Assembly (NCBI RefSeq): GCF_014189535.1
Contig: NZ_CP050307.1
Span: forward strand, 1,922,001-1,986,000
From: Rhizobium lusitanum
Lineage (GTDB): Bacteria > Pseudomonadota > Alphaproteobacteria > Rhizobiales > Rhizobiaceae
Direction of reading: 5' to 3'
DNA length: 64,000 nt
In this document: piece by piece, positions 17,760-27,915 of the stretch
Layout: every line of letters starts with the position of its first letter
How positions within the stretch are numbered: position 1 is the first letter of the stretch
Made by a program: the position numbers and the translations under genes
Notes under the pieces: model-generated
What the model saw: the letters and a program-made list of their open reading frames with translations, nothing else
Databases searched by the model: none
Told to the model about the DNA's origin: nothing

Positions 17760-17924
17760 TCAAATGAGGCGGTCGTCTGTCGCCGGCGGTGTAGGATTAC
17801 GCGGAGTTTTTGCGCGGGATTTCTTATCCCCTTCCAGGGCAGGCTCTTGGTTCTGCGCAGGACGCTTGTCCTCAACGTCCTTCGGCAAGGGCTGCGGGTC
17901 GGCCTTTTTCACGAAACGGATCAT
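17760..17924 (-). CDS. Small hydrophilic protein, unknown function
   Basis: 54 residues starting MIRFVKKADPQPLPKD. It is rich in Lys, Pro, Gln and Asp, with no cysteine or membrane segment, and is probably disordered. The start is chosen at the ATG at 17924 because AGGAG lies 7 nt upstream; an ATG two codons earlier is too close to it. It lies downstream of groEL beyond a strong stem-loop, so it may be expressed from heat-shock read-through or from its own promoter. No function is claimed. Confidence 0.5.
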   Translation of the reverse strand: MIRFVKKADPQPLPKDVEDKRPAQNQEPALEGDKKSRAKTPRNPTPPATDDRLI

Positions 17925-17952
17925 TGTCATTCTCCTGATCTGACGGATTGAG

Positions 17953-17982
17953 AAAGCGCCCCACATGAATATGGGGCGCTTT
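17953..17982. terminator. Bidirectional intrinsic terminator downstream of groEL
   Basis: Perfect 11-bp inverted repeat, AAAGCGCCCCA at 17953-17963 and TGGGGCGCTTT at 17972-17982, with an 8-nt loop. Because the arms end in A3/T3 with one further T on the plus strand, it can work in both directions. It lies 84 nt beyond the groEL stop and 28 nt before the start of the small gene. Confidence 0.75.
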
Positions 17983-18066
17983 TGGACTGAATGTCTCACA
18001 TGACGAGAGCGGAGGCGCAGCCCTCAATGTGCGGCTGTCCGATGTGCTCTAGTTCAGGCGCTGCTG

Positions 18067-19749
<1,683 letters not shown>

Positions 19750-20067
19750 TCAGGCGACCTTTAGGGCTGCTTCGTCGGTCTTTCCGACGATGCCCATGAT
19801 GTCGGCCTCCTCCATGATCAGGAGTTCCTCGCCATCGATCTTGACCTCGGTTCCGGACCATTTGCCGAACAGGATCGTGTCGCCGGCCTTGACGTCGAGG
19901 GGAACCAATGCGCCGTCTTCATTGCGTATGCCCGGACCAACGGCGATGACTTCGCCTTCCTGCGGCTTTTCCTTGGCGGTGTCTGGAATGATGATCCCGC
20001 CCTTGGATTTGAGATCGCCTTCCGCGCGCCGGATGACGACGCGATCGTGGAGTGGACGGAATTTCAT
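19750..20067 (-). CDS. groES: Co-chaperonin GroES (10 kDa subunit)
   Basis: 105 residues beginning [18 protein letters not shown] and containing the [18 protein letters not shown] mobile loop that contacts GroEL. Normal length about 95-105. The frame is open 27 codons further upstream, but the start is placed at 20067, where similarity begins and after which the leader contains the CIRCE operator. It forms the lid of the GroEL cage and is the first gene of the groESL operon. Confidence 0.96.
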   Translation of the reverse strand: MKFRPLHDRVVIRRAEGDLKSKGGIIIPDTAKEKPQEGEVIAVGPGIRNEDGALVPLDVKAGDTILFGKWSGTEVKIDGEELLIMEEADIMGIVGKTDEAALKVA

Positions 20068-20122
20068 AGGGTTCTTTCTAAAGCCGGAGCATATTGCGGC
20101 TGAGACCCCAACATAGCACTCG

Positions 20123-20147
20123 TGGCACTCGATTGATAGGAGTGCCA
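20123..20147 (-). promoter_or_regulatory. CIRCE element (HrcA operator) of groESL
   Basis: Read on the minus strand, TTGGCACTC-N9-GAGTGCCAC, against the CIRCE consensus TTAGCACTC-N9-GAGTGCTAA. It has 8-bp perfect arms (20123-20130 and 20140-20147) and exactly nine bases between. It lies 56 nt upstream of the groES start, within the expected leader. This implies HrcA repression relieved by heat. A clear sigma32 promoter was not identified. Confidence 0.88.
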
Positions 20148-20586
20148 AGAAATATTAGGTGCGTTTCAAAATTATCATGAAATATAACTCGGCCATTCTG
20201 CTCCCGCATTTGATCAAAACTAGGTGATTTGCGAGAATTTCATGGCCCTTAATTTGTAATTTTATTTTGTGATTTCTGAATTTTATTGATGAATATTCAC
20301 AGAGATGCCTGATTAAGCCTTGATTGAATCCCATTGGAGTCGTAAGTGTAAAGTTCATTTATTTGAACTGCTCCGGCTTTCGCGGCGTCAGAGACCTACG
20401 ACCCGCGTGCATCACCGAGTCCTCGACAGTGAACGCATAGCGCCGTTCCGGCGCGCGTCGGCCTGTCCGAACCTTTGATGATCCCTCGCGCGGACCTTGG
20501 ATGTACCGGCACAGTCCGGATCGTTCCGGTTCGGATGGGAATAGTGCAGGAAGGCGCATTGGCGTGTTCCTGTGGAGAGCCACGCC
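20148..20586. other. Intergenic region between groESL and the small-protein cluster
   Basis: About 440 nt. The part at 20155-20360 is clearly more AT-rich than its surroundings and holds no convincing frame. It should contain the groES promoter (minus) and the promoter of the plus-strand cluster at 20587. Short open frames here have no start signal or protein-like composition. Confidence 0.5.
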
Positions 20587-20850
20587 ATGACCAATCGCAC
20601 CACTCAAACCGTCGTCCACTTTTCATTCCCATTCCTGCTGCCAGGTTTCGACGCGCCGCAACCGGCCGGCGAATACCGCGTCGATCACGACGAGGAGGCC
20701 ATCGAGGGGATCTCTCGGCTTGCCTGGCGACGTGTCGGCGCCTTCATCCATCTGCCGGCGATCGCCATGCCGGGTTCAAGGCAGCAAATGGTACCCATCA
20801 ATCCCACGGATCTCGAAATCGCACTCGAAAAGGACCATAAGCAATCATGA
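20587..20850 (+). CDS. Conserved small protein, unknown function
   Basis: 87 residues beginning MTNRTTQTVVHFSFPFLLPGFDAPQP, with a conserved-looking core (PAGEYRVDHDEEAIEGISRLAWRRVGAFIHLP). No signal peptide or membrane segment. It overlaps the next small gene by 4 nt (ATGA), so the two are translated as a pair. The overall look matches small hypothetical proteins of Rhizobiales. No function is assigned. Confidence 0.7.
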   Translation: MTNRTTQTVVHFSFPFLLPGFDAPQPAGEYRVDHDEEAIEGISRLAWRRVGAFIHLPAIAMPGSRQQMVPINPTDLEIALEKDHKQS

Positions 20851-21164
20851 CCGATATAAAAGGCAGTGCTCATCCGATCCGGCGCGATCCAGCCACGCAT
20901 CTTTTTACCTTGGGGCAGGCCGTCTGGATAAGAAAAGGCCCCGGCATGGCCGCCCCCAAATTCAGGAGCACCTACCGTGTCACCGGTACGCTGCCGCCGA
21001 AGGGTAATGTACTGCAATACCGCATCCGCAACGACGACGAACCTCATGAGCGGGTGATGATGGAAGACCAACTGGAATCGGTGCGTGCCTCATCCGGTGG
21101 CGCAGAGACTCTCATGGAGAAGACCTTCGGTCATGCTCAGGGAACGAAACCATGGCTCTCCTGA
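20847..21164 (+). CDS. Conserved small protein, unknown function
   Basis: 105-residue basic protein. The central segment (FTLGQAVWIRKGPGMAAPKFRSTYRVTGTLPPKGNVLQYRIRNDDEPHERVMMEDQLE) resembles a small beta-barrel, perhaps SH3-like, of the kind found in rhizobial hypothetical proteins. It is coupled to the preceding gene by 4-nt overlap and lies 84 nt upstream of the transglutaminase-like gene. Function unknown. Confidence 0.7.
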   Translation: MTDIKGSAHPIRRDPATHLFTLGQAVWIRKGPGMAAPKFRSTYRVTGTLPPKGNVLQYRIRNDDEPHERVMMEDQLESVRASSGGAETLMEKTFGHAQGTKPWLS

Positions 21165-21248
21165 AACGAGAAAACCAGACAAGAAAAAGTGCCGCCGAAA
21201 TCTGAAGGTGCACATGGTTGTTAGCCTTGCCACACAGGAGCCCCCTTT

Positions 21249-22058
21249 ATGCTGATCCGCTACGGTTACGAAATGACCCTGACCTGCCAGCAGCCGACTG
21301 CCCTAGTATGCCTGCTATCGGTCCACGACGACCGCGCGGCGGATATCAGATCTCCGGAAACAGTATTCACCACCCCAGATGTTCCGACATCGACTTACCG
21401 CGATCTCTTTGGCAACCGATGCCGACGACTTGTCGCGCCGGCGGGCGATCTGACGATATGGGGCGATGCCACGATTGAGGACGACGGCAAAACCGACCGG
21501 ATCGTACCTGACGCCCGAGAACTGCCGGTTTCGGATCTGCCGGATGATTGCCTCGTCTATCTCATGGGCAGCCGCTATTGCGAAACCGACCGGTTGAGCC
21601 AGTTTGCCTGGGACACGTTCGGCACGATCACACCCGGCTGGGCGCGGGTGCAGGCGGTTTGCGATTTCGTCCACAACCACATTCGCTTCGACTACATGCA
21701 AGCGCGATCGACGCGGACGGCATTCGAGGCCTTCCATGAGCGCGTCGGCGTCTGCCGTGACTATGCGCATCTTGCCGTCACGCTCTGCCGCTGCCTCAAC
21801 ATTCCCACCCGTTATGTCAACGGCCATCTCGGCGACATCGGTGTTCCCGTCGTCGATCCAATGGATTTCAGCGCCTGGATGGAAGTCTTCCTCGATGGTG
21901 CCTGGTATACGTTCGATCCGCGCAACAACAAGCCCCGGATCGGCCGCATCGTCGTGGCGCGGGGCCGCGATGCAGCCGATATACCGCTCATCAACTCGTT
22001 CGGCCCGCATGTGCTGAAAGCATTTCGCGTCTGGACCTATGAAGTGACAAGCGGCTAA
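21249..22058 (+). CDS. Transglutaminase-like protein with altered catalytic triad
   Basis: 269 residues. The N-terminal beta-rich part (about 1-105) precedes a transglutaminase-like papain fold (PF01841). The catalytic Cys is Cys169 in GVCRDYAHLAVTLCR and the Asp is Asp223 in YTFDPRNNKPRIGR. The position normally occupied by His (HAW) reads FSAW, so Ser208 replaces it. The family includes cysteine proteases and amidases. Here the activity may be lost or changed, or another His may serve. No signal peptide. It follows two small conserved genes. It may belong to a known Ser-containing subfamily; I cannot check. Confidence 0.8.
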   Translation: MLIRYGYEMTLTCQQPTALVCLLSVHDDRAADIRSPETVFTTPDVPTSTYRDLFGNRCRRLVAPAGDLTIWGDATIEDDGKTDRIVPDARELPVSDLPDDCLVYLMGSRYCETDRLSQFAWDTFGTITPGWARVQAVCDFVHNHIRFDYMQARSTRTAFEAFHERVGVCRDYAHLAVTLCRCLNIPTRYVNGHLGDIGVPVVDPMDFSAWMEVFLDGAWYTFDPRNNKPRIGRIVVARGRDAADIPLINSFGPHVLKAFRVWTYEVTSG

Positions 22059-22151
22059 TTTCCGGTTTACCGGAAACAGCGGCTGGGGCATCATCAACTT
22101 AACGGGCCGGGAAGGACGATTGGGGTCGCAAGAGGCATGACCCGCATCGCG

Positions 22152-22170
22152 GGTGGTCCGCTGGACCACC
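22152..22170. repeat. Hairpin between convergent genes
   Basis: Perfect 8-bp stem GGTGGTCC (22152-22159) and GGACCACC (22163-22170) with a 3-nt loop, in the gap between the transglutaminase-like and allE-like stops. There is no T-run, so it may be an mRNA-end structure rather than a classical terminator. Confidence 0.5.
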
Positions 22171-22231
22171 TCCGCCGTTTCCCGCCAAAGTGATTGCCCA
22201 TACCGTCAGGCTTTATGTCCGGTTTAGCCGA

Positions 22232-23053
22232 CTACCAAAGCCCGGGGTGCCGGTTAACGTCTTTGTAAAGCAGGTAGCGGAAACGGCCCGGACCGCCGGC
22301 GTAGCAGGCTTGCGGGCAGAAGGCGCGCAACCACATGAAGTCGCCCGCTTCCACTTCCACCCAGTCCTGATTCAGCCGATAGACCGCCTTGCCTTCGAGC
22401 ACGTATAGACCATGCTCCATGACATGCGTCTCCATGAAGGGGATCGTCGCGCCCGGCTCAAGGGAGACGATATTGAGATGCATGTCGTAGCGGACGTCGG
22501 ACGGATCGATGAAGCGGGTCGTTCCCCAGCGGCCATCCGTGTCCGGCATCGACGAAATGGCATGTTCGTCCTCATGCGTGAAAATAGCGGGCGGAGCTTC
22601 CAATCCCTCGACTGGCTGGAACGCCTTCCTGACCCAATGGAATCTGACTGGCGCAGTTCCCGGGTTGCTCAGCTTCCACGCGGCTCCAGCCGGGATAAAG
22701 GCAAAGGATCCTGCTTTTAACGCATACTGGCTTCCCGCAAATTCGATTGCCATCTCGCCCTCGACGACGAAGATCGCTGCTTCCGCACGCTTGTCAGGTT
22801 CAGGCCGGTCGCTTCCGCCGCCTGGCAGGACCTCCATCACGTATTGCGAGAACGTTTCCGAGAAACCGGTGAGCGGCCGGGATAGAATCCAGGCTCTCGT
22901 TCCCGACCAATGCGGAAGCACGCTCGTTACGATGTCGGTCATAACGCTTCGTGGAATAACCGCATAGGCCGTCGTAAAAACAGCCTTGCTTGAAAGCAGT
23001 TCGGTCTGTGGCGGCAATCCGCCGAGTTTCGAATAGTAATTTCTATCGGTCAT
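22232..23053 (-). CDS. allE: (S)-ureidoglycine aminohydrolase, AllE/YlbA-like bicupin
   Basis: 273-residue double-cupin enzyme that converts (S)-ureidoglycine to (S)-ureidoglycolate and ammonia in purine/allantoin breakdown. The N-terminal cupin spans about 45-150 (EAAIFVVEGEMAIEF). The C-terminal cupin has the family metal site ETHVMEHGLYVLEGKAVYRLN near residues 215-235. Length matches the E. coli enzyme. Transcribed divergently from the Dpp-like importer, which suggests that the latter brings in a ureide (inference). No allantoinase or allantoate amidohydrolase lies in the window. Confidence 0.88.
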   Translation of the reverse strand: MTDRNYYSKLGGLPPQTELLSSKAVFTTAYAVIPRSVMTDIVTSVLPHWSGTRAWILSRPLTGFSETFSQYVMEVLPGGGSDRPEPDKRAEAAIFVVEGEMAIEFAGSQYALKAGSFAFIPAGAAWKLSNPGTAPVRFHWVRKAFQPVEGLEAPPAIFTHEDEHAISSMPDTDGRWGTTRFIDPSDVRYDMHLNIVSLEPGATIPFMETHVMEHGLYVLEGKAVYRLNQDWVEVEAGDFMWLRAFCPQACYAGGPGRFRYLLYKDVNRHPGLW

Positions 23054-23202
23054 GGGTGCGGTCTCGCGGCGCGGGATTATGCATTTGCCTTAAGTGCCGC
23101 TCGCCTTTTAAGCAACAATAAATTCGGCGCTCACCAGCCCGGAAATCAAAAAATTCAATCAAAATATTGTTTTTAAACATGGAACTTCAATTTCATTTAA
23201 GT

Positions 23203-23219
23203 CGGCATGAAAACTGCTT
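23203..23219 (+). promoter_or_regulatory. Candidate sigma54 (RpoN) promoter of the Dpp-like operon
   Basis: CGGCATG-AAAA-CTGCTT, with GG at 23204-23205 and GC at 23216-23217, exactly ten bases between as required for -24/-12 elements. It is nearly identical to the candidate promoter of rutA at 38541. The binding-protein ATG follows 58 nt after the GC. It implies activation by an NtrC-type enhancer-binding protein (inference). Confidence 0.65.
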
Positions 23220-23274
23220 CTCATCCCGTGACTGGGTCCTGCCCGGTGGCAACAAGAAACAGATGAGGGACGGC

Positions 23275-24930
23275 ATGAACCAGGCATTAGGTCTTCTATC
23301 ACAGAGAGGATCCATTCTTCGCAAATTCCGCAAATCCATCATGGTCGGAGCGACTGCCATCGCACTGGCCGCCGCAGGCGTGGGAACGGCCTTTGCCGCG
23401 GGAACGCTGCGGATCGGCATGACCGCTTCCGATATTCCGCTGACCACCGGACAGACGGACCAGGGCGGCGAAGGTCAGCGCTTCATGGGTTACACGGTCT
23501 ATGACTCGCTCGTCGAATGGGATCTTACAAGTGCCGTAAAGCCGTCCGCCCTCGTTCCGGGGCTCGCCGTCTCCTGGGCAGTCGATGCCAACGACAAGAC
23601 GAAATGGACTTTCAAGCTTCGCGACGGCGTCAAGTTTCATGACGGCAGCGCGTTCACCGCAGATGCTGTCATCTGGAACCTCGACAAGCTTCTGAAGCAG
23701 GATGCTCCCCAATTCGACAAGCGCCAGGCGGCCCAGGGCAAGTCGCGCATTCCGGCCGTGGCCAGCTACAAGGCAATCGATCCGCTGACGGTCGAGATCA
23801 CCACCAAGACACCAGATGCAACGCTGCCTTATCAATTGAGCTGGATCCTGATGTCCTCTCCCGCAAACTGGGAAACGCAGGGCAAGAACTGGGACGCAGT
23901 TGCGCAGAAGCCGTCCGGGACCGGGCCATGGAAGCTGGAAAGCGGCTTCACGCCTCGCGAGCGCGCTGAACTGACGCCAAACAAGAACTACTGGGATCCG
24001 GCGCGCGTGCCGAAACTCGACAAGCTGATCCTCATTCCGCTGCCCGAACCGAACACCCGCGTCGCCGCTCTGCGATCCGGCCAGGTCGACTGGATCGAGG
24101 CGCCAGCGCCGGACTCCGTCGCTTCTCTCAAGGAGGCCGGCTTCACGATCGTGACAAACTCCTATCCGCATAACTGGACATGGCATTTCTCCCGTGTCGA
24201 AGGTTCACCCTGGAACGATATTCGCGTTCGCAAGGCCGCAAACCTCGCCGTTGATCGCGACGGTCTGAACGAGCTTCTCGGCGGCCTCTCGATCCCGGCC
24301 CAGGGGTTCATGCCGCCCGGCCACCAGTGGTTCGGCAACCCGACCTTCAAGCTCAGCTACAATGTCGAGGAAGCGAAGAAGCTAATGGCGGAAGCCGGAT
24401 ACGGTCCCGACAAGCGCATCAAGACCAAGGTCATCATTTCCTCGTCCGGCTCCGGCCAGATGCTGCCGCTGGCGATGAACGAGTATATCCAGCAGACGCT
24501 TGCCGAGATCGGTATCGATATCGAATATGAGGTGGCCGACTGGAACACGGTCATCAATATCTGGCGCGCGGGAGCGAAGGATCCGAGTGCCAAGGGCGCA
24601 ACGGCCATCAACTACTCCTATTTCATCCAGGATCCCTTTACCGGCCTCATCCGACATCTGCAGTGCAATCTCGCACCGCCGGCAGGTACGAACTGGGGTT
24701 ATTATTGCGATCCGGAAATGGATGCGCTCTTCGAAAAGGTGCGCAACACCTTCGATCCCGTCGAACAGGACAAGGTTCTCCAGCAGGTGCATGAGAAATA
24801 CGTCAATGAAGCGCTGTTCCTGATGGTCACGCACGACGTCAACCCACGCGCGATGAGCACCAAGGTCAAGGGCTTCGTGCAGGCTCAAAACTGGTTCCAG
24901 GACTTCTCGCAGATCACGCTGGATCCCTGA
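23275..24930 (+). CDS. Dipeptide/oligopeptide-type ABC transporter substrate-binding protein
   Basis: 551 residues, SBP_bac_5 family. After a basic N-terminus there is a hydrophobic signal sequence (VGATAIALAAAGVGTAFAA), then the mature protein starting GTLRIGMTASDIPL. Family features include the FKLRDGVKFHDGSAFTADAV segment and the central DWIEAPAPD region. The frame is open further upstream to 23167, but the ATG at 23275 is chosen because GAGGGA lies just before it and it lies downstream of the sigma54 promoter. Periplasmic receptor for the following permeases; cargo inferred to be a ureide, hydantoin or peptide-like compound. Confidence 0.9.
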   Translation: MNQALGLLSQRGSILRKFRKSIMVGATAIALAAAGVGTAFAAGTLRIGMTASDIPLTTGQTDQGGEGQRFMGYTVYDSLVEWDLTSAVKPSALVPGLAVSWAVDANDKTKWTFKLRDGVKFHDGSAFTADAVIWNLDKLLKQDAPQFDKRQAAQGKSRIPAVASYKAIDPLTVEITTKTPDATLPYQLSWILMSSPANWETQGKNWDAVAQKPSGTGPWKLESGFTPRERAELTPNKNYWDPARVPKLDKLILIPLPEPNTRVAALRSGQVDWIEAPAPDSVASLKEAGFTIVTNSYPHNWTWHFSRVEGSPWNDIRVRKAANLAVDRDGLNELLGGLSIPAQGFMPPGHQWFGNPTFKLSYNVEEAKKLMAEAGYGPDKRIKTKVIISSSGSGQMLPLAMNEYIQQTLAEIGIDIEYEVADWNTVINIWRAGAKDPSAKGATAINYSYFIQDPFTGLIRHLQCNLAPPAGTNWGYYCDPEMDALFEKVRNTFDPVEQDKVLQQVHEKYVNEALFLMVTHDVNPRAMSTKVKGFVQAQNWFQDFSQITLDP

Positions 24931-24941
24931 TCCCCGAAACG

Positions 24942-24965
24942 GGTGCGCCGGCTTGCCGGTGCACC
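24942..24965 (+). repeat. Stem-loop between binding-protein and permease genes
   Basis: GGTGCGCCGGC (24942-24952), 2-nt loop, GCCGGTGCACC (24955-24965): 11-bp arms with one wobble. Such structures after a binding-protein gene commonly stabilise the upstream message or cut read-through, giving more receptor than permease. Confidence 0.6.
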
Positions 24966-25006
24966 TCCATTGAAGCGCGAACTTACTCTTCCCAAGCGAG
25001 GATCTC

Positions 25007-25960
25007 ATGCTGGCTTATGGTTTGAAACGGCTTCTGCACGTCATACCGGTGGCGATCGGCGTTAGCATCGTCTGTTTTATGCTGATCCATATTGCGCCGG
25101 GCGACCCGCTTGCGGCCATCCTGCCCTCCGATGCATCGGCCGAACTCCAGGCCGAGATGCGAAGCTTCTACGGCCTCGATCGGCCGCTGCCGGTCCAGTA
25201 CGCATTGTGGAGTTGGCGGGTGCTGCATGGCGATCTCGGCATCTCTATCGCCAGCGGACGACCGGTCCTCGGCGAAATTGCCTCGGCTTCGCTCAATTCG
25301 ATCATCCTCGCTGTCGCTGCAACGCTGATCGGCTTCACGCTCGGTGCGGGCCTCGGCTTCCTGGCAGGTGTCTTCCGCGGCAAATGGATCGACCGCATCG
25401 CTTCGGCGATCTCGATGCTCGGCGTCAGCGTGCCGCACTACTGGCTCGGCATGGTGCTTGTCATCATCTTTTCGGTAAGGCTCGGCTGGCTTCCCGCGAT
25501 GGGCGGTGGCCCCGGCGGATCGGATGGAAGAGCGGTCAACTGGGAGTATCTCCGCTATCTCATCCTTCCCGCCATCACCATGTCCGTCATCCCGATGGGA
25601 ATCATCGCCCGGACGATCCGTTCGCTGGTCGCGGATATTCTCGCACAGGATTTCACACAGGCCCTTGCCGCCAAGGGGCTGATGACGCGGCAGATCCTGC
25701 GCCACGTCGTTCGCAATGCCGCACCGACGGCAATATCGGTCATGGGCCTGCAGCTTGGCTATCTGCTCGGCGGTTCCATCCTGATCGAGACGGTCTTCTC
25801 CTGGCCGGGAACAGGTTTCCTCCTGAACGGAGCGATCTTCAGCAGAGACTTGCCCGTGCTCCAGGGCACCATCCTTGTGCTCGCCATGTTCTTCGTTCTC
25901 GTCAACCTCGTCGTCGACGTGCTTCAGAGCGCGATCGATCCGCGTATCCAGAGGAGTTGA
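25007..25960 (+). CDS. ABC transporter permease, DppB-like
   Basis: 317-residue inner-membrane permease. It has an N-terminal LKRLLHVIPVAIGVSIVCFMLIHIAPGDP typical of DppB/OppB, six predicted membrane segments, and the EAA-type loop around ALAAKGLMTRQILRHVVRNA near residue 222. GAGGA precedes the ATG. Partners with the frameshifted DppC-like gene that follows after 4 nt. Confidence 0.92.
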   Translation: MLAYGLKRLLHVIPVAIGVSIVCFMLIHIAPGDPLAAILPSDASAELQAEMRSFYGLDRPLPVQYALWSWRVLHGDLGISIASGRPVLGEIASASLNSIILAVAATLIGFTLGAGLGFLAGVFRGKWIDRIASAISMLGVSVPHYWLGMVLVIIFSVRLGWLPAMGGGPGGSDGRAVNWEYLRYLILPAITMSVIPMGIIARTIRSLVADILAQDFTQALAAKGLMTRQILRHVVRNAAPTAISVMGLQLGYLLGGSILIETVFSWPGTGFLLNGAIFSRDLPVLQGTILVLAMFFVLVNLVVDVLQSAIDPRIQRS

Positions 25961-25964
25961 GCCC

Positions 25965-26854
25965 ATGGTGGCTGTTACAGCAGACGTCATCGCGGATGGT
26001 TCGCGCACCGTCCGCTCCCCGGTTTCTGGCACGGCGTCGTCCGCCGTCTCTGTCGGGATCCGGTTGCCCTCGTGGCGCTCCTTGTCGTAATCCTGCTGAT
26101 CGCGGCGGCAATCCTCGCTCCCTATCTGGCGCCATACGATCCGACAAAGGCGAGCGTGATCCGCCGTCTGAAGCCGATCGGCACTCCGGGGTATGTACTC
26201 GGGACCGATGAACTTGGCCGCGACATGCTTTCCCGGCTGATTTACGGCGCAAGACTATCGCTGTTGATGGGCGTCATCCCTGTACCAATCGCCTTCGTGA
26301 TCGGATCCACGATCGGTATCATTGCAGGCTATGCGGGCGGCATCGTCAATACGCTCATCATGCGGACGGTCGACGTCTTCTACGCGTTTCCGTCGGTGCT
26401 GCTTGCCGTCGCGCTCTCCGGTGCACTCGGCTCCGGCCTGACCAATGCGCTCGTGTCGCTGACGGTAGTGTTCATTCCACAAATCGCCCGCGTCGCCGAG
26501 AGTGTGACCACTCAGGTACGAAACCTCGACTATGTGGATGCTGCCCGCGCCTCAGGCGCAAAAGCCCGCACGATCATAACCGTCCATATTCTGGGCAATG
26601 TTCTTGGCCCGATCTTCGTGTTTGCGACCAGCCTCATCTCGGTATCGATGATCCTGGCTTCCGGCCTTTCCTTCCTGGGGCTCGGCGTCAGACCGCCGGA
26701 TGCCGAGTGGGGCCTGATGTTGAATACGTTGCGCACGGCAATCTACGTCAACCCCTATGTGGCGGCTCTGCCGGGCGTGATGATCTTCATCACCTCGATC
26801 TGCTTCAATCTTTTCTCGGATGGGCTGCGTGCGGCAATGGATGTGAAATCATGA
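25965..26854 (+). CDS. ABC transporter permease, DppC-like (single-base frameshift)
   Basis: Dipeptide-type permease whose reading frame breaks once. From the ATG at 25965 (AGGAG upstream) the frame reads MVAVTADVIADGSRTVRSP and then goes out of phase, stopping near 26090. From the C4 tract at 26017-26020 a second frame continues GFWHGVVRRLCRDPVALVAL with the normal six-segment permease and ends at 26854. Adding one C to the tract joins both into 296 residues, the family length. Either a sequencing error or a recent deletion; a GTG at 26072 could still give a protein lacking the N-terminal 35 residues. Confidence 0.85.
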
Positions 26855-27915
26855 TGGATGCCCTCCCCCTGTCCACGACAGATCCGCGCGACCGTGGCGG
26901 CCCGGCACAGCCGTTGGTCTCAGTCAGATCTCTCCTAAAACATTTTCCCGTCAAAGGCGGAGGGTTGTTCCAGCCAAAGAAGGTGGTCCGCGCCGTTGAC
27001 GGGATCGACTTCGACATTCTGAAGGGTGAGACACTTGGCGTGGTCGGCGAAAGCGGCTGCGGCAAGTCGACAACGGCGCGGTTGCTGATGCAATTGATCA
27101 AGCGGGATCAAGGCGAAGTACTGTTCGATGGCGAAACGGTCGGCGGTACGCTGTCGTTGAGCGATTATCGCAGGCAGGTGCAAATGGTCTTCCAGGACAG
27201 TTATGCCTCGCTGAACCCGCGCCTGACGATGGAGGAGTCGATCTCGTTCGGCCCGCGGGTTCACGGTGTTCCTGCAGAAAAGGCCATGGCTCGGGCACAC
27301 GACCTGCTGCACAGGGTCGGCCTGGAGCCGAACCGCTTTGCCGGACGCTATCCACACGAGCTTTCCGGCGGTCAGCGACAACGGGTCAACATTGCCCGCG
27401 CCCTGGCGCTGGAACCGCGTCTCGTCATCCTCGACGAAGCCGTGTCGGCACTCGACAAGTCGGTGGAGGCGCAGGTGCTGAACCTGCTGCTCGATCTCAA
27501 GCGGGATTTCGGCCTGACCTACCTCTTCATCTCGCATGACCTCAACGTCGTTCGCTTCATGTGTGACCGCGTTATGGTCATGTATCTCGGAAAGGTAGCG
27601 GAGATCGGTAGCCGCGACGCGATTTTCGACCGCACGAGGCATCCCTATTCGGCGGCGTTGCTTGCCTCCATGCCGAAGATCAACCCCTCCGATCGCACTT
27701 CGGAAGCTCCACTTGCAGGTGATCCGCCAAATCCAATCGATCCGCCTCCCGGCTGTCGATTCCATACGCGTTGCGCCTTTGCCGAGGATATTTGCAGCCG
27801 GGAGATGCCGCCGCTTGCGATCGTATCCGGGGATCACGCCGCGGCCTGTCTTATGTCGCGGCCCGGATCCGGTCACAGCCGTGCGCCCGTCATGATGGAG
27901 ACGCAAGATGACTGA
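26851..27915 (+). CDS. ABC transporter ATP-binding protein, DppF-like
   Basis: 354 residues. Walker A GESGCGKST, signature LSGGQRQRVNIARAL, Walker B RLVILDEAVSALD, and a C-terminal oligopeptide-ABC extension with the Cys-rich PPGCRFHTRCAFAEDIC motif. In this family that motif often binds an iron-sulphur cluster or metal. The start is set at 26851, where ATGA overlaps the DppC-like stop, rather than at an earlier in-frame ATG inside that gene. Works with the DppD-like ATPase as a heterodimer. Confidence 0.92.
   Translation: MMDALPLSTTDPRDRGGPAQPLVSVRSLLKHFPVKGGGLFQPKKVVRAVDGIDFDILKGETLGVVGESGCGKSTTARLLMQLIKRDQGEVLFDGETVGGTLSLSDYRRQVQMVFQDSYASLNPRLTMEESISFGPRVHGVPAEKAMARAHDLLHRVGLEPNRFAGRYPHELSGGQRQRVNIARALALEPRLVILDEAVSALDKSVEAQVLNLLLDLKRDFGLTYLFISHDLNVVRFMCDRVMVMYLGKVAEIGSRDAIFDRTRHPYSAALLASMPKINPSDRTSEAPLAGDPPNPIDPPPGCRFHTRCAFAEDICSREMPPLAIVSGDHAAACLMSRPGSGHSRAPVMMETQDD

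Noticed and set aside
20155..20358. 67-codon frame in AT-rich DNA upstream of groES
   Set aside because: No ribosome binding site, no family likeness; it lies in the expected promoter region.
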